Positions 1 to 8,075 of a stretch of 64,000 nt of DNA are shown piece by piece. Source of the stretch: Candidatus Binatia bacterium (GTDB lineage Bacteria > Desulfobacterota > Binatia > HRBIN30); NCBI GenBank assembly GCA_937925685.1, contig CALAMI010000005.1, forward strand, positions 1 through 64,000, read 5' to 3'. The notes under the pieces are model-generated. The model did not search any database and was not told the DNA's origin. It saw only the letters and a program-made list of their open reading frames with translations. Each line of letters starts with the position of its first letter. Position 1 is the first letter of the stretch. The translations under genes and the position numbers were made by a program.

Positions 1-1140
1 GGCGCTGCAAGGGCAGACGGTACGGGTGCGAGCGCGGGTGAGTGCACCGAGTCAGCCACTGGGTTACGTGGAGGACGTGCGCGACATTATCTTGCTCGAC
101 CTGCGTCCGACGGCGACACCGACGGCCAGCCCGAGCTTCACCCCGACGGTCACTTTGACTCCAACTCAAAGCTTCACGCCGACGGTTACTCCTACACCGA
201 CACCGGCTGCAGCTCATATTTTGATCGAGCAGAATATCCTGGGGGTGACGAACAACGGCGATGGCACCTTCAGCATGGTGATCACCGCCTTGGTGACCGA
301 TGCGCGCGGTGTGGCAGCGATGAACGGCATCCCGGTACATTTCTCCTTGGTCACGCCAGTGGCGGGGGTATCGGTAACGAGCCCGGCACTCATTGGCGAT
401 CCTCCCAATTGCCAGTTGAGCTTCCAAGTGAATGCGCAGCCTGGGGATGCGCTGTCGTGCGTGAAGTACGCAGCAGCGCTCCAAGGGCAGACGGTACGAG
501 TGCGTGCCTGGGTGTCGATCCCAACAGCTCCGGGCTACATCGAAGCATTCAGGGACATCGTTTTGCTCGACTTGCGTCCGACGGCGACACCGACGGCAAC
601 GCGCACCTTCACACCGACGCTGACGCCGACTTCGACTCCGACTCAGACTCCGACGCTGACCCCCACGCCAACGATTACTCCGACCCCGACGCCAGAGGCA
701 CGATTCATCCAGATCGAGCAAAACATTCTAGGGGTGACGAACAACGGCGATGGCACCTACACCATCGTGATCACGGCCTTGGTAACGGATGCCAACGGAG
801 TGGCAGCGATGAACGGCATCCCGGTACATTTCTCCTTGGTCACGCCAGTGGCGGGGGTATCGGTAACGAGCCCGGCACTCATTGGCGATCCTCCCAATTG
901 CCAGTTGAGCTTCCAGGTGAACGCCCAGCCGGGTGACGCGCTGTCGTGCGTGAAGTACGTGTCGACGATGCAAGGGCAGACGGTGCAGATTCGAGCGCGG
1001 GTGAGTGCGCCGAGTCAGCCTGGTGGGTTCATCGAGGACATCCGCAACATTACCTTGCTCGACTTGCGTCCGACGGCGACACCGACGGCAACGCGCACCT
1101 TCACACCGACGCTGACGCCGACTTCGACTCCGACGCCAAC
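1..1140 (+). repeat. Near-identical 489-bp tandem coding repeat
   Basis: The Ig-like module plus its Thr-Pro linker repeats with a period of 489 bp (163 codons). Positions 311-426 and 800-915 are identical over 116 bases, including synonymous positions. The left edge (1-130) is the tail of an earlier copy that matches about 965-1090. Identity at silent sites indicates recent duplication or gene conversion. More copies probably lie upstream, and repeats like this are prone to assembly collapse. Confidence 0.9.
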
Positions 1141-1825
1141 CGTGACCGCAACCTCACCGCCGACCCTTACCCCAACTGTGGCGCCGCCAGTTGTGGCTCC
1201 TCCTGCAGGATTCGTTTGGGCTGGTACCAATGGCAGCCCGAACTGTAACGGCTCAAAGTTGGCCTTTACGGTGACCGGGGGGGCGCCTCCGTTCACGATT
1301 GTGCCCTCGGGTGGCAACGTTTGCCTCAGTACGAGCACGGTTTTCACTTCCGGTGGAAGCTTCACCGTGACCGGAGGAAATCAGTTGGGTTCGTTCGTAC
1401 TCACGGTGACCGATAGTGTCGGACAAACCGTCAATGCGGCTCTCAATGTGGGCGCTCCGGATGCCCAACAAATCGCGATTAGCTTACCAGCGCCTACAGC
1501 TAACAATAACGGTGATGGTACGTTCACGACCGTGGTGAGTGCGCTGGTCACCGACACGTTTGGAAATCCGATTCCTGATGGCGTCGCAGTGGAATTTAGT
1601 TTGCCCACGCCGATCGCGGGTGTGTCCGTCACCAGCCCCGGATTCACCAACGCCGAAGCGCCTTGCAACACCGGCAGTCTCACGATCTTCCCGCAGCCGG
1701 GTGATGCGCTGGCGTGTGTCAAGTACTTGAGCACCTTGGTTGGCAGTAACGTCCAAGTGCGTGCCCGAGTGCGTAACGCCTCGAACAACGTGATTAGCGT
1801 CACCCAAACGATCACTCTGCCGTAA
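1..1825 (+). CDS. Giant exported Ig-like repeat protein with Thr-Pro linkers (3' end, start outside window)
   Basis: The frame is open from the left edge (first full codon at position 2) to the TAA at 1823-1825, so at least 600 residues of a longer protein are visible. It holds one partial and two full Ig-like modules, each opening with NNGDGT and carrying ALVTDANGVAAMNGIPV, PPNCQLSF and QPGDALSCVKY. Thr-Pro runs of about 25-45 residues separate the modules. A different module (SPNCNGSKLAFTVTGGAPPF, around codons 400-470) precedes a last diverged copy that ends the protein. The modules resemble bacterial Ig-like group 1 (invasin-type) folds, and the linkers resemble those of secreted or surface adhesins. 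Each module has two cysteines that could pair. No anchor motif is seen at the C-terminus. Function is unknown; a surface or adhesive role is inference. Confidence 0.85.
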   Translation, partial: ALQGQTVRVRARVSAPSQPLGYVEDVRDIILLDLRPTATPTASPSFTPTVTLTPTQSFTPTVTPTPTPAAAHILIEQNILGVTNNGDGTFSMVITALVTDARGVAAMNGIPVHFSLVTPVAGVSVTSPALIGDPPNCQLSFQVNAQPGDALSCVKYAAALQGQTVRVRAWVSIPTAPGYIEAFRDIVLLDLRPTATPTATRTFTPTLTPTSTPTQTPTLTPTPTITPTPTPEARFIQIEQNILGVTNNGDGTYTIVITALVTDANGVAAMNGIPVHFSLVTPVAGVSVTSPALIGDPPNCQLSFQVNAQPGDALSCVKYVSTMQGQTVQIRARVSAPSQPGGFIEDIRNITLLDLRPTATPTATRTFTPTLTPTSTPTPTVTATSPPTLTPTVAPPVVAPPAGFVWAGTNGSPNCNGSKLAFTVTGGAPPFTIVPSGGNVCLSTSTVFTSGGSFTVTGGNQLGSFVLTVTDSVGQTVNAALNVGAPDAQQIAISLPAPTANNNGDGTFTTVVSALVTDTFGNPIPDGVAVEFSLPTPIAGVSVTSPGFTNAEAPCNTGSLTIFPQPGDALACVKYLSTLVGSNVQVRARVRNASNNVISVTQTITLP

Positions 1826-1860
1826 TCTGAAGCCATCGTGGCGAGTTGGCGTGCGGTCTA

Positions 1861-1888
1861 GCGGGGATGCCCCTTAAGGGCTCCCCGC
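1861..1888. terminator. GC-rich hairpin between convergent genes
   Basis: GCGGGGA (1861-1867) pairs with TCCCCGC (1882-1888). An inner GCCC/GGGC extends the stem with one bulged T. It lies between the convergent repeat-protein gene and ddl and could terminate either transcript. There is no T-tract, so intrinsic termination is only plausible. Confidence 0.45.
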
Positions 1889-1934
1889 AGGACCGCACCG
1901 CAGGAGCTGCCAGAGCCTGCGAAAAGGGTGAGGC

Positions 1935-3038
1935 TCAGGGGCGGTGGCGAATCAAGCCGCGTCTAGCCTCGTGCCGCTCCACCGCAAGCTCGACCAGGCG
2001 ACGGACCAGGTGAGGCAGTGGAATGCCGCTCGCTTCCCACAGCCGCGGGTACATGCTGATGGGGGTGAAGCCAGGGATGGTATTTACCTCGTTGACGAAT
2101 ACGGTGTCCGGCTCGACGAGGAAGAAGTCTACCCGTGCCAGTCCGGCGCATTCCAGCAGGTGAAAGACCTCGCACGCAAGTTGGCGTACACGTGCAGCCA
2201 GGGGCCCCGGAACTGGAGCCGGCACGAGCAGTTCAGCTCCATTGGGGTCGAGGTATTTGGCTTCGTAAGAGTAGAACTCGTGCCGGGGGCGAATCTCCCC
2301 GAGGACGGAGGCCTCAGGCTCGTCATTTCCGAGAACTGCGCACTCGATTTCCCGCACGTCGTAACCTTTCTCCACGACCACCTTCATGTCGAACGAGAAT
2401 GCGCGTTCCATGGCTTGTATTAACTCATCCTCATTTCTGGCCTTGGCGACGCCTACCGAGGACCCTGAATTGGCCGGTTTCACGAAGAGTGGGTAGCCAG
2501 CGTCGTTGGCCCACGCCAGTATGTTCGCGCGGGAGTGGAACCAGTCCGATCGCCGCGCCACCGTGTGCGCTACAATCGGAACGTTGGCGGCTCGGAGCAG
2601 CCGCTTTTGGATGTCTTTGTCCATGCCGATTGCCGAGCCGAGCACCCCGGAGCCTACGTAAGGTATGTCCAGCAATTCGAGTAAACCTTGTACGGATCCG
2701 TCCTCACCAAAGGGCCCGTGAAGAACCGGAAAGATGACGTCGACCCTGAGCTCGGCCGTACCGGAACAAACGTCGGTTCGCCGCAAGGCAGGTGTCTCCC
2801 CTGGTGTGATCGTTAGAGGTACTCCCTGTTGGCCAACCATGCCGGAAGCTGCCACGCCAGCAAACGATGCCTCGTCCAAAAGGAGCCACTTGTTCGAGCG
2901 ATCGATCCCGATGGGTACCGCGCCGAATCCAGCATCACGCAAGGCGCGCACGACGGTTGCACCCGAACGCACGGAAACTTCGTGTTCGGCAGACTTTCCG
3001 CCCAACAAGACAGCCACAGTTTGCACTTTGCTATTCAC
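1935..3038 (-). CDS. ddl: D-alanine--D-alanine ligase
   Basis: This ATP-grasp ligase joins two D-alanines for the peptidoglycan precursor UDP-MurNAc-pentapeptide, in the cytoplasm. The N-terminus reads VAVLLGGKSAEHEVSVRSG, the usual Ddl opening. HGPFGEDGSVQGLLELLDIPYVG, the ATP-grasp stretch PLFVKPANSGSSVGV and the C-terminal ARVDFFL...NEVNTIPGFT (metal and D-Ala binding) all follow in order. The frame is open upstream to 3302, but the family N-terminus begins at the GTG at 3036-3038, which has GGAGG about 12 bases upstream. That gives 367 residues, the usual size of DdlA/VanA-type ligases. No other division or cell-wall genes adjoin it. Cell-wall gene murE is 15 kb away, so these genes are dispersed here. 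Confidence 0.93.
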   Translation of the reverse strand: MNSKVQTVAVLLGGKSAEHEVSVRSGATVVRALRDAGFGAVPIGIDRSNKWLLLDEASFAGVAASGMVGQQGVPLTITPGETPALRRTDVCSGTAELRVDVIFPVLHGPFGEDGSVQGLLELLDIPYVGSGVLGSAIGMDKDIQKRLLRAANVPIVAHTVARRSDWFHSRANILAWANDAGYPLFVKPANSGSSVGVAKARNEDELIQAMERAFSFDMKVVVEKGYDVREIECAVLGNDEPEASVLGEIRPRHEFYSYEAKYLDPNGAELLVPAPVPGPLAARVRQLACEVFHLLECAGLARVDFFLVEPDTVFVNEVNTIPGFTPISMYPRLWEASGIPLPHLVRRLVELAVERHEARRGLIRHRP

Positions 3039-3604
3039 AGAACTTCCGGCCTCCGCCGTGGCATACCATAGCGGCCGCGGTTGCGCACGAACGTGGTCGA
3101 GAAAGGCGAAAACGCTACACCGGTAGCCCGCGCGCACGGTCGGGCTCGGGCAAAGCCTATCGCCCAGGGTTCGATATCCCGCCGGGGACAGGCTTTCGTT
3201 GTCGTGAGGAGGCGAACAGGTTGCGAGCATTCCCCCGTTGGGCCACATGCCCGCACTGGCCCACACTGGAGGGTGTCTCACGATCCACCGAGGAGGCGCC
3301 ACGTTTCGCCTGTGAAGTAGGCTCCCACTTTACCAGGCCTCGCTCGGACAATGGCCAAGCACGATCGTGGAAACGGTAGCCCTTGCGCGAGATGCTACAA
3401 CGTCCCATACTGTGGAGCACGACAAGTTAAAGTTCAGGAGTTCGGAAGGGACAGCACAAACCATGTTCCTGTGCAGACCACCAAGCGATTTGACAGGGCA
3501 TATAAACTTCGTCGTGTCCCGTTATTTTCCCTCCAAACTTCGCCGCGGCTGTTGGCGCAGTGGGAGTGGATGTTGGACGATGACGCAAGTGGACCCACAC
3601 TCTG
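3039..3604. other. Long intergenic region upstream of the RNA element
   Basis: No convincing gene on either strand. It contains the divergent start regions of ddl and of the RNA element that follows. A TTGACA occurs at 3490-3495, but no good -10 box lies 16-18 bases downstream. TATAAA at 3501-3506 is too close to pair with it. The ligand-sensing part of the downstream attenuator, if there is one, should lie in about 3510-3604. Confidence 0.4.
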
Positions 3605-3708
3605 CCTTCGGTGGCTGCTCCTGGGGGGGTAGAACCTAGACGAATCGACAAAGCCTTTGCTGAGGAGAAGAGAGCCACCGAAGGCAAACTTCGGTGGCTC
3701 TTTTTTTT
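3605..3708 (+). promoter_or_regulatory. Attenuator-like RNA element with mutually exclusive hairpins
   Basis: CCTTCGGTGGCT at 3605-3616 is perfectly complementary over 12 bases to AGCCACCGAAGG at 3673-3684. The second segment is also the left arm of the terminator at 3671-3701. The terminator's right arm (3689-3700) repeats the sequence of 3605-3616, so both compete for the same partner. A second short pairing (CTCCT 3618-3622 with AGGAG 3663-3667) would extend the upstream fold. This is the geometry of an antiterminator/terminator switch, with the XRE-type gene starting 48 bases after the T-tract. I could not match the upstream segment to a known riboswitch class. It could instead be a stand-alone terminated small RNA. 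Confidence 0.65.
3671..3708 (+). terminator. Strong intrinsic terminator
   Basis: A perfect 13-bp stem (AGAGCCACCGAAG 3671-3683 with 3689-3701) with loop GCAAA is followed directly by eight T residues (3701-3708). This is a textbook Rho-independent terminator. It stands upstream of, not after, a gene, which points to attenuation or to the end of a small RNA. Confidence 0.9.
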
Positions 3709-3755
3709 CCACACGGCCGATTGCGAGTGGGATCGATTGGAAGAGGAGACAAGTC

Positions 3756-4061
3756 ATGACACGGATCAATGTGGATCGGAAAACGTTTGCGGCTCGGTTG
3801 CGAGAGGTCGTTGCCGACGAGCCAAAGGCCTTCGCTTACGAAATCGGTGTGAGCCTTTCGGCTTTATACAACTATCTCAACGGACGCATTCCGAACACGA
3901 CGGTTCTGCTGCGCATCGCTTTGCACACCGGCAGGCCCATGGAGTGGTTTTTAGGTGTCGACCAGGTGAGCGGCACTTTGTACCCGGGCTGGCCGAACTG
4001 GGCAACTGGAGCTGCTCCGTGCGTGGCTCATCGAGCAACCGGGGCCAGAGCACCTGTGTGA
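3756..4061 (+). CDS. Small XRE/Cro-type helix-turn-helix protein
   Basis: Predicted 101-residue DNA-binding protein. Residues about 8-60 form a helix-turn-helix domain: FAARLREVV, AFAYEIGVSLSALYNYLNG, then IPNTTVLLRIALHTGRPMEWFL. This is the usual five-helix layout of the XRE/Cro/CI family. The C-terminal 35 residues are low in recognisable structure. The ATG at 3756 is preceded by AAGAGGAG (3741-3748) at suitable spacing. It is the first gene after the attenuator-like element and is followed at 42 bases by a small membrane protein, so the two may form a unit. Its target is unknown; autoregulation would be typical of the family but is not shown here. Confidence 0.8.
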   Translation: MTRINVDRKTFAARLREVVADEPKAFAYEIGVSLSALYNYLNGRIPNTTVLLRIALHTGRPMEWFLGVDQVSGTLYPGWPNWATGAAPCVAHRATGARAPV

Positions 4062-4103
4062 GTCAAGAATGACGGTTCCGTTTGAGAAAGGAGAGATGTG
4101 GCC

Positions 4104-4310
4104 ATGAACAGTTACGAATTAGCGCGGTTATTGCCTTCTACATGGGAGTACGACGGTGCGGTAGTTCCGGGGGCGCTCCTCATGGCGCTGGTGATCGTTA
4201 TAGCCCCGTTGGTCATATGGACGTTGGGTAGGCTCGGAGCGGTCAAAAAATACCCTTGCGGGGAGCCTCCTTCCCTCCCCGCCTTACCGGTGAAACGGCG
4301 GCTTGCGTGA
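4104..4310 (+). CDS. Small single-pass membrane protein, unknown function
   Basis: 68 residues. A hydrophobic stretch of about 22 residues (GALLMALVIVIAPLVIWTLG) forms one predicted transmembrane helix. A short polar head precedes it and a basic, proline-containing tail ending VKRRLA follows. AAAGGAGAG (4088-4095) sits 8 bases before the ATG at 4104. An in-frame GTG at 4098 is too close to that site. I do not recognise the family. Its position directly behind the XRE gene suggests the two are co-transcribed, perhaps as a regulated membrane effector, which is speculation. Confidence 0.6.
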   Translation: MNSYELARLLPSTWEYDGAVVPGALLMALVIVIAPLVIWTLGRLGAVKKYPCGEPPSLPALPVKRRLA

Positions 4311-4328
4311 GCGGGCCGTCCCCCAGCG

Positions 4329-4361
4329 CTGGGGCAGGCTCCCCCTCCCGGCCTGCCCCAG
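4329..4361. terminator. Bidirectional terminator-like hairpin
   Basis: CTGGGGCAGGC (4329-4339) pairs perfectly with GCCTGCCCCAG (4351-4361) across an 11-base loop. A competing palindrome CCCCAGCGCTGGGG lies at 4321-4334. An outer stem joins GAGCGGGC (4309-4316) to GCCCGCTC (4372-4379). The set lies between convergent genes. There is no T-run. Confidence 0.5.
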
Positions 4362-4362
4362 A

Positions 4363-5067
4363 TCACCGGTAGCCCGCTCGGTAGCGGAAAATACGTCCCC
4401 GCTGGTTGGTGCTTTGAAGTTCGATGAACAGCAGACCTCGCATCACCATGAAGAAGTAGGCGAGCAACGGGCTCAAAAGGAGCGGAATCCAGCCCAGTGC
4501 CCCGGGCAAGGGAAGGCTCCAAAGCAAGAGGAATAAGCCAGCGCCGGCAACGTTTGCCGGCAGCCACTCGATCCAATTGTTGCTGATAAAGCGATAACTC
4601 TGGGCTAACAGGTCGAGGAGATGGGTGCGACCGAGATAAATCAGCTCGGGCACGGCATTGAAGAAGACAAACACTGCAATTTGCACGCAGAGTAAAAGTG
4701 CGGGACCTTGGGGGAGCTGCAAAAGAAAGGGCGTTACAAACGAGAAGAAGAGCCAGGCGAGAAAGGAAAGGCCCACGACATCCCACAAGTACATGCCAAA
4801 ACTGCGGCGAAAATCCTGGAAACTCACTTTGCCACTTTGGATGATGACTTCGACGAGGTGAAGGAAAGAACTCAAGCAAGCCGCTGAAACGAGCGAGATC
4901 AGGATGCCGCCCAAAATGCCGAGCCACATCGCTATCCACGCTGCCGCCGTGCCGAGCCCGCTGTAAACGAACGCCGTCAATAGAACAGGCCAGTTTTTGG
5001 CCGCAAGCACGGCTGCTCGCGAGAAGACTCTCCGATACATCGCCCATGTCGCAAAAAACCAGTCCAC
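4363..5067 (-). CDS. Polytopic membrane protein, unknown function
   Basis: 234 residues with about five or six hydrophobic segments, for example around residues 30-60, 95-115, 120-140 and 175-210. The architecture, with helix-breaking glycines and an aromatic-rich N-terminus (MDWFFATWAMYRRVF), resembles uncharacterised integral membrane proteins of the DUF4013/YciC-like kind. That is an impression, not an identification. The C-terminus is basic (NQRGRIFRYRAGYR), suggesting it faces the cytoplasm. It lies about 50 bases downstream of the EamA transporter gene on the same strand, so the two are probably co-transcribed. Confidence 0.65.
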   Translation of the reverse strand: MDWFFATWAMYRRVFSRAAVLAAKNWPVLLTAFVYSGLGTAAAWIAMWLGILGGILISLVSAACLSSFLHLVEVIIQSGKVSFQDFRRSFGMYLWDVVGLSFLAWLFFSFVTPFLLQLPQGPALLLCVQIAVFVFFNAVPELIYLGRTHLLDLLAQSYRFISNNWIEWLPANVAGAGLFLLLWSLPLPGALGWIPLLLSPLLAYFFMVMRGLLFIELQSTNQRGRIFRYRAGYR

Positions 5068-5117
5068 TCTGGGATCTCCCTGACACGAGCGACTCTATCG
5101 AAGGGGGAGGTGTCGGT

Positions 5118-6044
5118 TCAATGTGATTTGGTGGCCGGAAGTTTGGACAGCCGAGTTTGAGGAGGCAACGGCTCAGTGGCCAGTGCCAGGGATCCGGCAA
5201 ACACGAACGCACCACCAACGAACAGCTGCAGTGAAAATGGTTCGTGCAACAAGATTTGGGCAAACAGGAGACTGACCACGGGTATGCCGGCGAGCAAAAG
5301 CGAGAGCACGCTAACATCCACAAGACGTTGTGCTTGAGCGTAAACCGCGTAGACCCCAGCGGTGCAAAACACCACGACAACCAACAACGACACCCAGGCG
5401 CTGTAAGAGGCACCTGCATTCACCCGCCACCCTGTGGCCGCGAAAGGGAATGTGACCATCGTGGCGACAAAAAAAATCGCATGTAAACGCGAGGCCCAGT
5501 CGTGATCCGTGAGTGTTTTCCGCTGCGCCACGGCATAGAGGCTCCAGAGGATGGCCGCGCAGATAATGAAAACGTTGCCCGTGAACGCCGCGGTTGGTGC
5601 ACTCTCGCCAGGGACCAGCCCGTGGAAGCCTCCGAATAGTACGCCCGGCAGAATCAGCACCGAGCCGGCAACACGATGAAGGTTCCACCGCTCTCCTAGC
5701 AGCCAAATGGCGAGGAGAATGGTGGCAACCGGCTCAACACAAACGAGAATCGCGGTTGTGCTTGCCGTCGTCATTTCGAGTCCGCGTGTATACAGCAGAA
5801 AATCTCCGCCAAGTGCGCTTCCGGCAACCCAGGTCCACGGATTCGCAAGTGGCACGGAGACTGGAATCTGCGCCAGAATGCGGAAGACGAAGGTAGCAAC
5901 CGCTAGGCGCAGAAACGCGAGCAGGTCAGGGTCGACGGCACTGACCGCCAGTTTGGTGAGCGCAGGAGTGAGTCCCCACAAGAGCGATCCCAGCAACGCC
6001 AGGGCGAAGCCGCGCCGCCACGACGGAGTTTGGATGTGCCGCAT
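5118..6044 (-). CDS. EamA/DMT-family permease
   Basis: A ten-helix drug/metabolite transporter superfamily protein made of two EamA repeats. The first repeat has GSLLWGLTPALTKLAV and LAFLRLAVATFVFRIL. The second begins near ICAAILWSLYAVAQRKTL and ends with LAGIPVVSLLFAQILLHEP and a final helix FVGGAFVFAGSLAL. These exporters move amino acids, metabolites or drugs, and the substrate cannot be read from sequence. The ATG at 6044 is chosen. A TTG at 6059 would add five residues, and the nearby AGGAG fits neither perfectly. It is divergent from the thioredoxin-TPR gene with about 76 bases between them. Confidence 0.8.
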   Translation of the reverse strand: MRHIQTPSWRRGFALALLGSLLWGLTPALTKLAVSAVDPDLLAFLRLAVATFVFRILAQIPVSVPLANPWTWVAGSALGGDFLLYTRGLEMTTASTTAILVCVEPVATILLAIWLLGERWNLHRVAGSVLILPGVLFGGFHGLVPGESAPTAAFTGNVFIICAAILWSLYAVAQRKTLTDHDWASRLHAIFFVATMVTFPFAATGWRVNAGASYSAWVSLLVVVVFCTAGVYAVYAQAQRLVDVSVLSLLLAGIPVVSLLFAQILLHEPFSLQLFVGGAFVFAGSLALATEPLPPQTRLSKLPATKSH

Positions 6045-6120
6045 GGCTCCTGAGCCCAAAGCAAGGATTCGTCGTCAAGTCTAGTTGCACGCATGCGGCG
6101 TGCTCAGTAGGGTGGCGGCC

Positions 6121-6969
6121 ATGAACCCTTACGTCATCGAGGTTGATGAGCAATCCTTCGAGAAGGAGGTGATTGAGCGCTCCAGATCGGTTCCTGTCGT
6201 TGTCGATTTTTGGGCTCCGTGGTGTGCTCCGTGTCGAACCTTGGGGCCAGTGCTCGAGCGCCTGGCCACGGAGTACCGTGGTCAGTTCATCTTGGCAAAA
6301 GTCAACGTTGACCTGAATCCCTTGCTGGCGCAAGCCTTTCGGGTGCAATCCATCCCAATGGTTGTGGCGCTGCGGGATGGCCAAGTGGTGTGGCACTTCG
6401 TTGGGGCTTTGGCAGAGACTGCCGTGCGCCAATTCTTAGATCGTCTCTTGCCGAGCGATGCTGACCGGTTGGCGGCTCAGGGTATGGCAGAGCTGACGGC
6501 AGGCAAACTAGCCGAGGCCCAGCGGAGCTTTCAGCAGGCATTGGCACAAGATGGGACCTGTGCGGTGGCCCTAGTCGGGCTGGCGCGCGTGCATTTGCAG
6601 CGCGGGGAAAAAGATGCTGCGCGTAAGCTTCTCGATCGCGTTCCGCCAGGGGAGCACCGTAAAGAAGCCGACCGGCTTTTAGCAGAGCTACGCTTGCAGG
6701 AGGTCGGCGGAGACGAAAAAGCGTTACGGAACCGTTTGGACCGGGACCCCAACGATTTAGAGGCAAGGCTAGAACTCGGGCGGCTGCTCGCTAGTGGCGG
6801 CCGTTACGAAGAAGCTTTGGAAATGTTGCTAGAAGTCGTTCGACGCGATCGAAACTTCCGTGACCAAGCTGCACGAAAGGCGATGCTGGATATCTTCGAT
6901 GTCCTTGGCAGCGGCGATGCTTTGGTGGAGCGCTATCGCTCCGAACTGGCGAAGATTTTGTTTGCTTAA
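6121..6969 (+). CDS. cnoX: Thioredoxin domain fused to TPR repeats (CnoX/YbbN-like)
   Basis: 282 residues. Residues 1-110 form a thioredoxin fold with the active site WCAPC (Cys35 and Cys38) and the cis-proline loop SIPM. Residues 120-280 are TPR-like helical repeats (GMAELTAGKLAEAQRSFQQA, LARVHLQRGEKDAARKLL, LGRLLASGGRYEEALEMLLE). This layout matches CnoX/YbbN, a chaperedoxin that holds and redox-protects substrates before handing them to GroEL or DnaK. The E. coli protein has lost the first active-site cysteine. Here the full CXXC is kept, so oxidoreductase activity is expected. The stop codon overlaps the convergent next gene by 4 bases (TTAA 6966-6969). Confidence 0.87.
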   Translation: MNPYVIEVDEQSFEKEVIERSRSVPVVVDFWAPWCAPCRTLGPVLERLATEYRGQFILAKVNVDLNPLLAQAFRVQSIPMVVALRDGQVVWHFVGALAETAVRQFLDRLLPSDADRLAAQGMAELTAGKLAEAQRSFQQALAQDGTCAVALVGLARVHLQRGEKDAARKLLDRVPPGEHRKEADRLLAELRLQEVGGDEKALRNRLDRDPNDLEARLELGRLLASGGRYEEALEMLLEVVRRDRNFRDQAARKAMLDIFDVLGSGDALVERYRSELAKILFA

Positions 6970-8075
6970 GTAAATTCCGGAGGCTGCCGCCCACCGCTCG
7001 GTTCTGATCGGAGAGGCATCGTGTCCTGGTAGAGCTGGTGCAGCGTGCGCAGTGAAGGTTCGAGTTCCCCACGCGCGATCCGTCGGACTGTAACGGCCAC
7101 GTGTTGGTTCAGCGGTGTAGGTATCCCCGCAGCTTCCCCGTGCCGGACAACCTCACCATTGAGGAAGTCGATCGCAGGTTGTCGTCCACGTTCGATGGCC
7201 GCCAGCATCGACGAACGCAGCTTGCGAAACCGTGCACCGACAGCAAGCAAGAGGGCATGTTTTGCCATGAGCGAAGGTGAGCGTTGCTGGAATCGTTCCG
7301 TTGTTGACAGAGCAACCCATTGCAGATCGACCGTGCCAGCCACCTTTTCCAATTGCACGCCGGTTGCTCTTGCGACCTCGACACACTCTGTAATCACCTC
7401 GAGCCCGAGCCGCCGGGCAAAACGGTAGCGCAGTAACACGCCCAGCCGCTCACCGCCAATGGTGCCTAAGGAACTGATGGCACAGTTGATCGCAAGCTTG
7501 CTCCAGCGGGCGCCCCGTAAATTCTCGGTATGTCGCACCGGACCCACTCGTTCCAAAAAGCGGCAAAGATCCGGGAGCAAGGGGTGCGGCCGACCATCCC
7601 AGGTGCCCACGGTGAATCCTCCGGTAGAGGTACGGTCGTAGATTCCTGGTGCGATCATCGAGGCACCCCAAGCTACAATGGCGCCAATGACCCGTTCGCT
7701 GCCGACTAAGGCGGCAACGCGCGGTTCGCATAAACCATTCTGAAACACCACAAACGCTCCTCCAGGGCGCAGCCGGTCCCGTGCCTGGATGACGGCCTCT
7801 TCGAGCCGTGGTGGCTGCATGGCGAGAAGGACCAGATCGAAATCGCCTGGCAACTCCTCCAGGCGAACCACCGCGTGAACCTTCTGCCGCAGTACTTTGC
7901 GTCCTTCACGCAGCTCTAGACCGAACCGGCGGAGCCGATACTCGATGTCGGCGTTGTGGGTCACAACCGCGAGTTGGGCCCCGCTCAGGCCCGCGAGATG
8001 CGCCGCTAGCGTGCCCCCCACCCCACCGCATCCCAGCAGCGCTATTCGGAACTCTTGTCGTGATAAACGTGGCAT
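6966..8075 (-). CDS. Ketopantoate reductase (ApbA/PanE) family dehydrogenase
   Basis: 369 residues. The N-terminal Rossmann motif is IALLGCGGVGGTLAAHLAG, followed by VFQNGL near residue 113, where the family usually has a QNG motif. The C-terminal helical domain contains SKLAINCAISSLGTIGGERLG, corresponding to the catalytic Lys-Asn region, and a late FLNGEVVRHGEAAGIPTPLN segment typical of PanE. PanE reduces 2-dehydropantoate with NADPH on the way to coenzyme A. Members of this family also act on other 2-oxoacids, and the protein is some 60 residues longer than E. coli PanE, so the substrate is uncertain. It overlaps the previous gene tail to tail and has a poor ribosome-binding site. Confidence 0.8.
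   Translation of the reverse strand: MPRLSRQEFRIALLGCGGVGGTLAAHLAGLSGAQLAVVTHNADIEYRLRRFGLELREGRKVLRQKVHAVVRLEELPGDFDLVLLAMQPPRLEEAVIQARDRLRPGGAFVVFQNGLCEPRVAALVGSERVIGAIVAWGASMIAPGIYDRTSTGGFTVGTWDGRPHPLLPDLCRFLERVGPVRHTENLRGARWSKLAINCAISSLGTIGGERLGVLLRYRFARRLGLEVITECVEVARATGVQLEKVAGTVDLQWVALSTTERFQQRSPSLMAKHALLLAVGARFRKLRSSMLAAIERGRQPAIDFLNGEVVRHGEAAGIPTPLNQHVAVTVRRIARGELEPSLRTLHQLYQDTMPLRSEPSGGRQPPEFT

Noticed and set aside
3490-3506. TTGACA and TATAAA close together as a promoter
   Set aside because: Only 5 bases separate the boxes, and no alternative -10 lies 16-18 bases downstream of TTGACA.
3663-3695. Glycine-riboswitch-like string (GAGAG...GCCACCGAAGGCAAAC)
   Set aside because: It resembles the conserved CCGAAGG-GCAA core, but the second half of the aptamer (CTCTCAGG) is missing and the string is fully used by the terminator stem.
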